Assembly (NCBI GenBank): GCA_041164825.1
Contig: JBEAOO010000284.1
Location: forward strand, 1 to 11,428
Origin: JBEAOO01 sp041164825
Lineage (GTDB): Bacteria > Pseudomonadota > Gammaproteobacteria > Burkholderiales > Burkholderiaceae_C
DNA length: 11,428 nt
Reading direction: 5' to 3'
In this document: positions 6,670 to 11,428 of the stretch, one piece after another
Numbering within the stretch: position 1 is the stretch's first letter
How the letters are laid out: every line of letters begins with the position of its first letter
Notes under the pieces: model-generated
What the model saw: only the letters and a program-made list of their open reading frames with translations
The model's database searches: none
Told to the model about the DNA's origin: nothing
Translations under genes and position numbers: made by a program

Positions 6670-7389
6670 CTACTTCAGCTTGATGTGCAAGTGATTGAAG
6701 CCTGCAGCATCTGTGGTCTCCTTGACTACCAGGTAGTGGTGTTGCTTGCGCACCAGGTCGCTGAGCTTGCTAAAGCCGTAGTTTCGAGGATCAAATGATG
6801 CGTGGTTTTTGCTGATGAAGGAGCCTACGGCTGAGAGCGACGACCAGCCCGTGTCACGCTGTGTCTCTTTCACGGCGTGCGACAGCAGACCGTGAAGGGC
6901 CGGAACGTCTTTCACCTCCACGGGTAACCCAGGGGCTGAGCCAGCGGCAGGCTGTTTCAGCACCTCAACGAAGACGAACTTGTCGCAAGCTGCGATGAAA
7001 GCGTCTGGAGTCTTGCGTTCCCCGAACCCATAAACGACCTTGCCGGCCTCCCGCAGGCGAGTGGCTAGTCGAGTGAAATCGCTGTCGCTGGTGACAAGAC
7101 AAAAGCCATCTACATTGCCTCCGTACAACAAGTCCATGGCGTCGATGATGCAGGCGCTGTCCGTGCTGTTCTTGCCCTTGGTGTAGGCGAACTGCTGCAT
7201 CGGTTGGATTGCATGGCGGTGGAGGTGGTCCTTCCAACCCACCAGGTTTTGCGTAGTCCAGTCACCGTAGGAGCGCTTCACAGTCGCGACCCCGTACTTC
7301 GCGACCTCCTCCAGCAGTTCCTTGATAACCGCGGCGCTGGCGTTGTCCGCGTCGATGAGTACAGCGAGCCGAAGTGCGTCTTGTGCCAT
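6670..7389 (-). CDS. NYN-domain (PIN-like) ribonuclease with C-terminal OST-HTH/LOTUS domain
   Basis: A 239-residue predicted cytosolic RNA-processing protein. The NYN domain (about 7-142) has the acidic metal-site motifs of the PIN-like fold: LIDADN (11-16), SYGDW (40-44), KNSTDSACIIDAMDLL (73-88) and TSDSDFTRLATRLREAG (100-116). The likely metal ligands are D13, D77, D102 and D104. After a Pro/Gly linker comes an OST-HTH/LOTUS-like domain (about 163-239: LHGLLSHAV, GWSSLSAVGSFI, DPRNYGFSKLSDLV), a winged-helix module that binds RNA in other proteins. The ATG at 7389 has GGAGGA 9 nt upstream (7399-7404). Base composition is unlike the neighbours: sampled 60-base lines are about 50-52% GC, against about 73% in a hipA line, suggesting horizontal acquisition. 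Its RNA target is unknown. Confidence 0.88.
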   Translation of the reverse strand: MAQDALRLAVLIDADNASAAVIKELLEEVAKYGVATVKRSYGDWTTQNLVGWKDHLHRHAIQPMQQFAYTKGKNSTDSACIIDAMDLLYGGNVDGFCLVTSDSDFTRLATRLREAGKVVYGFGERKTPDAFIAACDKFVFVEVLKQPAAGSAPGLPVEVKDVPALHGLLSHAVKETQRDTGWSSLSAVGSFISKNHASFDPRNYGFSKLSDLVRKQHHYLVVKETTDAAGFNHLHIKLK

Positions 7390-7654
7390 TGTCTTGTTTC
7401 CTCCGTCCGACAGCCTACCCGATAGCTGCCGCAAGCAAACGACCGGCCGTGGCCGATAGCCATCAATGGCCGGCTGGACGGGACGCTTCCACAGGTCTGT
7501 CGCACCGACATACGCCTGCCAGTCGCAGCCCAGTCACGCGCGCGGGTGGCCCGGCGCCCTGGCGCTCTGGCGCTCTGCGAATTCAAGTTACGGCAATGCA
7601 CACGGCGCGAAGCGGACGCGACACAGCGCGCCTGGCACCGACACCCCTGCAACC
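7390..7654. other. Intergenic region upstream of the NYN gene and downstream of the exb operon
   Basis: This 265-bp stretch holds the expected promoter of the NYN gene (minus strand), but no convincing -35/-10 pair was found. CCGATAGC occurs twice in direct orientation (7419-7426 and 7453-7460). An imperfect 8-bp tandem lies at 7553-7576 (GGCGCCCT, GGCGCTCT, GGCGCTCT). A 6-bp dyad GGCGCG/CGCGCC (7604-7609 and 7627-7632) lies just past the coiled-coil gene and might end the operon, but it has no T-run. Confidence 0.4.
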
Positions 7655-8380
7655 TCAGCGCGCCTTGTTAGCCACCTCAGCCGCAACCGGCGAAGCCAAC
7701 CGCGCCCCCAGCAACTGATCCCGCCAATCCTGCGCGCGTTGCTCTTCCTTCACCCGCAACAAGTCGGTGAACGGCTCACAAGCGCGGGTGCGTTCTTTCT
7801 CGACCACGGTCAGCAGGGCTTCGCCCACGGCGTAGGCCTTGGCGTGTTGGGCTTCGCAGGTTTGCGCGCGGGTGCTGGCGGCGGCCACTTGGCGGCCGAG
7901 GCCGGTGCGTTCGCCGTCGGCGGCCTTGGTGGCGGCGTCTAGCTTCGCGGCGGCCACTTGCAGGGCCTCGTCGCGTTTGGCGATCTCGGCCTTGGCTTGC
8001 TCCAACTGGGTCTGCGCGGAGCTCAGGTCAGCGCGCACTTTGTCGAGCTCTTGCGCGGTGCGGCGCTGGCCTTGTTGGCCTGCCGCCGCGCTGGACTTTT
8101 GGCGGCTGGCTTCGCCGCGCGCCTGGGCCAGCTCGCCCTTGAGCTTGTCGGCCTCCGTGGCCTGGGCTTTGCTGGCTTGCAGCTCGCTGCTGAGGCGGGT
8201 GTTTTCTTGGCGCGCCTTCTGCAACTGCTGCTGCATCTGCTGCAACTGGGCGCGGTCGCGCTCGGCCTGAGCCTGCGCGTGGGGCGCCGCGCTCAGCAGC
8301 GCCAGGGCGCACAGCAGCGCTGCCACCAAGGGCTGGCGGGCGAAAGACGCGCGGATCGTGGGGGTGGTCATGGTGGTCAT
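7655..8380 (-). CDS. Exported coiled-coil protein, last gene of the exb-tonB-porin operon
   Basis: A 241-residue protein with a Sec signal peptide: hydrophobic core PLVAALLCALALLSAA and likely cleavage after AQA (residues 35-37). The mature part begins with a long helical region (about 40-175) rich in Gln, Ala, Lys and Glu with heptad-like spacing, for example QLQQMQQQLQKARQENTRL. It ends in a short non-repetitive domain (176-241). C175 and C201 are the only cysteines outside the signal peptide and could form a disulphide in the periplasm. The ATG at 8380 is 13 bp after the porin stop (TGA, 8394-8396), implying one transcript; an ATG at 8371 in the same frame is also possible. I do not recognise the family. 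A periplasmic spacer, tether or assembly factor for the porin/TonB system is an inference from position. Confidence 0.75.
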   Translation of the reverse strand: MTTMTTPTIRASFARQPLVAALLCALALLSAAPHAQAQAERDRAQLQQMQQQLQKARQENTRLSSELQASKAQATEADKLKGELAQARGEASRQKSSAAAGQQGQRRTAQELDKVRADLSSAQTQLEQAKAEIAKRDEALQVAAAKLDAATKAADGERTGLGRQVAAASTRAQTCEAQHAKAYAVGEALLTVVEKERTRACEPFTDLLRVKEEQRAQDWRDQLLGARLASPVAAEVANKAR

Positions 8381-8393
8381 GCGATCCGGGTGA

Positions 8394-10073
8394 TCAGAAG
8401 CGGGTGTTGAGGTCCACCGTCCAGGTGCGCACGCCGTACTTGGGCGCCAGGTCCAGGCTCTCGGCATTCACGTAGCGCGCGGTGATGCTGGTGTTGGGTG
8501 CCAGGTTGTAGCTGCCGCCCAAGAAGCCCGCTTTTTGGTCGGTGCCGCCCAAGCGGTAGTCGGCCGATGCAAAAGCGTCGGGCACGGCGTCGCGCTGCAG
8601 CACGCGGTAGCCGGCAAACACCTGCCAACTGCCCGCCAAGTCACGCGGGCCATAACCGGCCGAGAACTCCAAGCGGTAGCCATCGAGGCGCGGGCGGCTC
8701 AGGCCAGTGGCGCCGCTGGCATCGGTGGGCAGGTTGGCGGCGGCGGTGCCGATGCGGGCGCGGATCTCGTTGGCGTCAAAACCCAGGTTGTGCACGTAGT
8801 CGGCGTTCACGCCAAACCGCCACGGGTCGGCGTAGCCAAACTCGGCCGCGGCGGTGAGGTTGAGCACACGGAAGTTCGAGGCCAGGCCCCACACCGCCGT
8901 GCCGCTCGGGTTGCTGAGCGATGCGATGTTGAACATGGTGTTGCCGCGCTGGCGCACGGTGGGCGCGCCATCGTTGTTGAGCGTGTTGCTGGCCGGTGTG
9001 GCCGGGTTCAGCTCAGACTCGATGCCGTGAAAGTCATACAGCGCAGCGCCGGCCCGCACCTGCGTGCCGCCCAAGCCTTGCCAGCGGCCGCCGGCCTGCG
9101 CGGCAAACAGGTATTTGTCGCTGGCGAGGCTGGTGCTGCTGTTGTTGATCTCTTGCAGCGGGTGCACACCGGCGGTGATGAAGCCGCTCCAGTCCACCGA
9201 CTGCACGGGCGCCCAAGTGACGCTGGCGCCGTCCATCGTCATGTCGGACGACCACATCAAATCGCTCGTCAAATACGGGTTGGCGGTGCGGCCGGCGCGT
9301 GCGCTCCAAAAGCCGCGGCTCCACGACACATAGGCCAGGTCAAACGCCGCGCCCAGGCGGCGGTTGAACTTGCCCAGGTCCACATTGGCCGAGATCGGGT
9401 TGTTGGCGTCGCCGCCGCTGCTGGTGACCAGACGCATACCCGCTTCCACCTCGTCGGCCACCTTGGCCTGCACGCCCAGGCGGGCACGCACGCGCATGCG
9501 GTCGCGGTCTTCGGTCGTGTTGCCAGTAGCGCCACTGGCGAGTTGATAAAACGAATCCACGTTCACGGCGCTGTCGTTGTCAGACGGGTAGCTGTCGCGC
9601 TGCAAACGCACGCGCACATCACCCGCCACCGTCACCTTGGAGAGCCACGAAGGCAGCGCACCCGGATCGCCCCAACGCTCGGCGCGCGCTTGCGCCAGCA
9701 CCTCTTGGCGGATCTCCTCGCGCATCTCGCGCCTCACGGTTTCGCTCACATAGGGCACGCGCACCACGGGGGCCGCGGCATCCGGCGCGATGCGCGCAGG
9801 TGGCGGCGGCACGGCCGCGCCCGTGTAGGTGGCGCCTGCGGTGGCGGGCGTGGTGGCGGTCAGCACAGCCGGGTCCATGCCGGCTTCGCGCAGCAGGTCT
9901 TGCGCGCCGGCCGGGGTGATCACGTTCTTTTCCACCAGGGTGCGGCTCAGCATCAGCAGCGCTGCGCGCAGGCGGTCCACTTCAGACACGTTTTGGGCCG
10001 ACGCCACCAGGGGCATCAGGCCGACGGCTGCAGCCACAGCGGCCAACAGCAAAGGCTTGTTCGAGTGTTTCAT
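8394..10073 (-). CDS. Putative outer-membrane porin (Porin_5-like)
   Basis: A 559-residue outer-membrane beta-barrel protein. The signal peptide core LLLAAVAAAVGLMPLVASA is cleaved after residue 26. The periplasmic N-terminal part has a helical segment (about 28-66, VSEVDRLRAALLMLSRTLVE), an Ala/Pro linker (68-105), and then VPYVSETVRREMREEIRQEV (106-125), a pre-barrel segment I associate with the 'putative porin' family. From about residue 145 the sequence is typical of an amphipathic barrel, starting at KVTVAGDVRVRLQRD and ending in the terminal Phe of VDLNTRF, an outer-membrane assembly signal. The ATG at 10073 is chosen over a TTG at 10085 because it begins the signal peptide. It follows tonB by 52 bp, with a T-rich stretch in the leader, and lies 13 bp before the coiled-coil gene. 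The substrate is unknown. Confidence 0.85.
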   Translation of the reverse strand: MKHSNKPLLLAAVAAAVGLMPLVASAQNVSEVDRLRAALLMLSRTLVEKNVITPAGAQDLLREAGMDPAVLTATTPATAGATYTGAAVPPPPARIAPDAAAPVVRVPYVSETVRREMREEIRQEVLAQARAERWGDPGALPSWLSKVTVAGDVRVRLQRDSYPSDNDSAVNVDSFYQLASGATGNTTEDRDRMRVRARLGVQAKVADEVEAGMRLVTSSGGDANNPISANVDLGKFNRRLGAAFDLAYVSWSRGFWSARAGRTANPYLTSDLMWSSDMTMDGASVTWAPVQSVDWSGFITAGVHPLQEINNSSTSLASDKYLFAAQAGGRWQGLGGTQVRAGAALYDFHGIESELNPATPASNTLNNDGAPTVRQRGNTMFNIASLSNPSGTAVWGLASNFRVLNLTAAAEFGYADPWRFGVNADYVHNLGFDANEIRARIGTAAANLPTDASGATGLSRPRLDGYRLEFSAGYGPRDLAGSWQVFAGYRVLQRDAVPDAFASADYRLGGTDQKAGFLGGSYNLAPNTSITARYVNAESLDLAPKYGVRTWTVDLNTRF

Positions 10074-10125
10074 GGTCACAACCAAATCAAAAAATCAAAT
10101 GAGGGGCGCGCGGTGCGGAGGGCGT

Positions 10126-10875
10126 TCAGACATCGGCCGACGTGACGCGGATGCGCATGGGTTGCGGCAGGCCCTCGGGCGGCGCCTTCAAGGGGCCGGC
10201 GTGGGCCAGGCCATCGATCAGCCACTGGTCGAGCTCGGCATTGCCCGTGCCGCGCACCAGCTCATGGCGCTCGATGCGGCCATCGCGGCCCACCCAGATG
10301 TTCACCACCACCTTGTATTCCTGGCCACGCAGCCGGCCGTCGCGCGCCAGCTCTTGGGCCAAGAAGCGCGCGGCGGCATTGCCAAAGGTGGCGTTGCTGA
10401 GCGCGTTGGCCGCACCTCCACCGGCCGGGCCACCGAGCACGATGTCGCGGCCACCCGGGCGGCCCGCCAGGCCAAAGCCATCACCCGGGCCGGTGCCTGC
10501 AGCGTCCACCCCCAGCGGGCCGGGCGGCGGTGCCTCGGCCGCGGGCGCGGGCTTGGGCGCGTCCACCGGCTTGGGCGTGTCGATCTTGACTTCCTCTTTG
10601 ATCTTGGGCGGCTCGGGCGGCTTCTCTTGCTTGGGCGGCGGGGGCGGGGGTGGTGGCGGGCGCAGCACGGTGATCTGCGTGGGCTTGCGCTGCGGTTTGT
10701 CGTCACTGTGGCTGGCGCCCACAAACTTCACCGCGCCCCACAGCGCCAGCAGCCCGAGCAGGCCCAGGCCGATGCGCAGCGCCCAGCGTTTGCCGGGGCT
10801 CACCTCGTCGTCCTCGGCCTGCGCACGCATCAGCGCCGCCGGGGCCGTGGCTGTGTTGCTGCTGCCGAGGCTCAC
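10126..10875 (-). CDS. tonB: TonB-family energy transducer
   Basis: A 249-residue inner-membrane protein that would carry proton-motive energy from ExbB/ExbD to an outer-membrane partner. A short cytoplasmic N-terminus (1-29) precedes one membrane segment (about 30-53, WALRIGLGLLGLLALWGAVK). A periplasmic Pro-rich region follows, with nine consecutive prolines (73-81) and alternating Pro, Lys and Glu to about 112. Then come an unusual Gly-rich stretch (119-154) and a C-terminal domain (about 165-249) with EYKVVVNIWVGRDGRIERHE. The Tyr-Pro motif of classical TonB C-termini is not seen, so this belongs to a variant subgroup. The GTG start at 10875 overlaps the exbD stop by 4 bp (GTGA), indicating translational coupling. 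The next in-frame Met is at 10830. Confidence 0.85.
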   Translation of the reverse strand: MSLGSSNTATAPAALMRAQAEDDEVSPGKRWALRIGLGLLGLLALWGAVKFVGASHSDDKPQRKPTQITVLRPPPPPPPPPKQEKPPEPPKIKEEVKIDTPKPVDAPKPAPAAEAPPPGPLGVDAAGTGPGDGFGLAGRPGGRDIVLGGPAGGGAANALSNATFGNAAARFLAQELARDGRLRGQEYKVVVNIWVGRDGRIERHELVRGTGNAELDQWLIDGLAHAGPLKAPPEGLPQPMRIRVTSADV

Positions 10876-11273
10876 TTCACCAACCTCTGCGTCACGAGGC
10901 CCAGCTGCGTGATCTCCAGCTTGCCCATCAGGTCGAGCACGGCCACCACTTTGTCGTACTGCACTTTGGCATCACCCTTGATGACCACCGGCAGCGCCGG
11001 GTTCACCGCTTTGGCGTCGCGCAGGCGCTGCTCCAGCTCTTCCAACGTCACCGGGTAGGTGTCGAGAAACATGCGGCCGTCTTCGGTCACCGTCACCGCC
11101 TTGGTCTGCGGCTTGGCCAGGCTGGGCGTGTTGCTGGCCTTGGGCAGGTTCACCTTCACGCCCTGCACCGAGGCCGTGGTCATGATGATGAAGACGATCA
11201 GCAGCACATAGGCCAGGTCGAGCATGGGCGTGACGTTGATGTCGTCATAGGCCTTGTCTTCATTGACTTGCAT
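10872..11273 (-). CDS. exbD: Biopolymer transport protein ExbD
   Basis: A 133-residue inner-membrane subunit of the ExbB-ExbD proton channel. A short N-terminus carries the family signature DDINVTPMLDLAYVLLIV (10-27). D19 lies at the start of the single membrane helix (about 17-37) and corresponds to the essential proton-carrying Asp of ExbD/TolR. The periplasmic domain (about 40-133) has the usual VTVTEDGRMFLD and LPVVIKGDAKVQYDKVV segments and ends in LGLVTQRLVK. Length is typical. The ATG at 11273 has a modest GGGTGA 7 nt upstream. The gene lies 42 bp after exbB and overlaps tonB by 4 bp. Confidence 0.93.
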   Translation of the reverse strand: MQVNEDKAYDDINVTPMLDLAYVLLIVFIIMTTASVQGVKVNLPKASNTPSLAKPQTKAVTVTEDGRMFLDTYPVTLEELEQRLRDAKAVNPALPVVIKGDAKVQYDKVVAVLDLMGKLEITQLGLVTQRLVK

Positions 11274-11293
11274 CGCGCGTCACCCGTTTTGTT

Positions 11294-11328
11294 GTTGTGG
11301 ATCAGCTGTTGTGGATCAGCTGTTGTGG
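11294..11328. repeat. 14-bp tandem repeat spanning the exbB stop
   Basis: GTTGTGGATCAGCT occurs at 11294-11307 and 11308-11321, with a 7-bp partial third copy at 11322-11328. On the coding (minus) strand this duplicates the region around the exbB stop codon, so a second AGCTGATCC follows the first. It lengthens the exbB-exbD spacer by 14 bp and looks like replication slippage. Confidence 0.85.
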
Positions 11329-11428
11329 GCTTCGGCCATGCGCGTGATGAACTCATCGGTGAACGCTTGCATGTCCGCCGTGATGGTCTTGATGCGCGTG
11401 AGCAGATAGTTGTAGCCAAACAGCGAAG
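11316..11428 (-). CDS. exbB: ExbB/TolQ-family proton channel subunit, C-terminal end only
   Basis: The minus strand is open from the window edge to a TGA at 11318-11316, giving 36 residues: SLFGYNYLLTRIKTITADMQ, then AFTDEFITRMAEAHNS. This matches the end of ExbB/MotA-type proteins: the tail of the last membrane helix with the NYLLTRI pattern, then a cytoplasmic amphipathic helix. The position directly before exbD confirms the assignment. The rest of the gene and the operon promoter lie beyond the right edge. Confidence 0.85.
   Translation of the reverse strand, partial: SLFGYNYLLTRIKTITADMQAFTDEFITRMAEAHNS

Noticed and set aside
8535..10145. A 536-codon plus-strand open frame opposite the porin
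   Set aside because: It has the same His/Arg/Ala-rich shadow composition. The minus-strand porin has a signal peptide, barrel pattern and terminal Phe.

Overview
The window is very GC-rich (about 65-70% in most genes) and reads like a betaproteobacterial, probably Burkholderiales/Comamonadaceae-type, chromosome. This assignment rests on codon bias, the exbB-exbD-tonB-putative porin gene order and the style of the predicted proteins; it is an inference, since there is no rRNA or other phylogenetic marker here.

Left part (1-3286). A short C-terminal tail of a plus-strand gene enters from the left edge and is followed by a GC hairpin. A minus-strand pair follows: a Gly/Ser-linker outer-membrane or periplasmic lipoprotein of unknown function (1520-3286), then wecB, a non-hydrolysing UDP-GlcNAc 2-epimerase (332-1489). 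The two genes are 30 bp apart and are probably co-transcribed.

Middle part (3546-7389). This is a small accessory region. An exported ankyrin-repeat protein (3546-4310) is followed by a complete HipBA-type toxin-antitoxin module: hipB at 4519-4809 and hipA at 4812-6149. The hipB promoter carries three 17-bp palindromes of the form TATCG-N7-CGATA, each exactly 26 bp from the next. Immediately after hipA lies a second, diverged and headless copy of the last 76 codons of the ankyrin gene (about 93% nucleotide identity). The toxin-antitoxin module is therefore flanked by about 228-bp direct repeats, which suggests insertion or duplication at the 3' end of the ankyrin gene. Next comes a minus-strand NYN (PIN-like) ribonuclease with a C-terminal OST-HTH/LOTUS domain (6670-7389). 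Its base composition is markedly lower in GC than that of its neighbours, consistent with separate acquisition.

Right part (7655-11428). A minus-strand operon runs exbB (C-terminal end only, cut by the window edge), exbD, tonB, a Porin_5-type putative porin and an exported coiled-coil protein. exbD and tonB overlap by 4 bp, the coiled-coil gene starts 13 bp after the porin stop, and the other gaps are at most about 50 bp. It looks like a dedicated TonB-ExbBD energy-transduction system paired with a porin rather than with a recognisable TonB-dependent receptor.

The parts that most deserve a second look are the repeat-flanked hipBA module with its regularly spaced operators, the atypical-composition NYN-LOTUS gene beside it, and the TonB-porin-coiled-coil operon.
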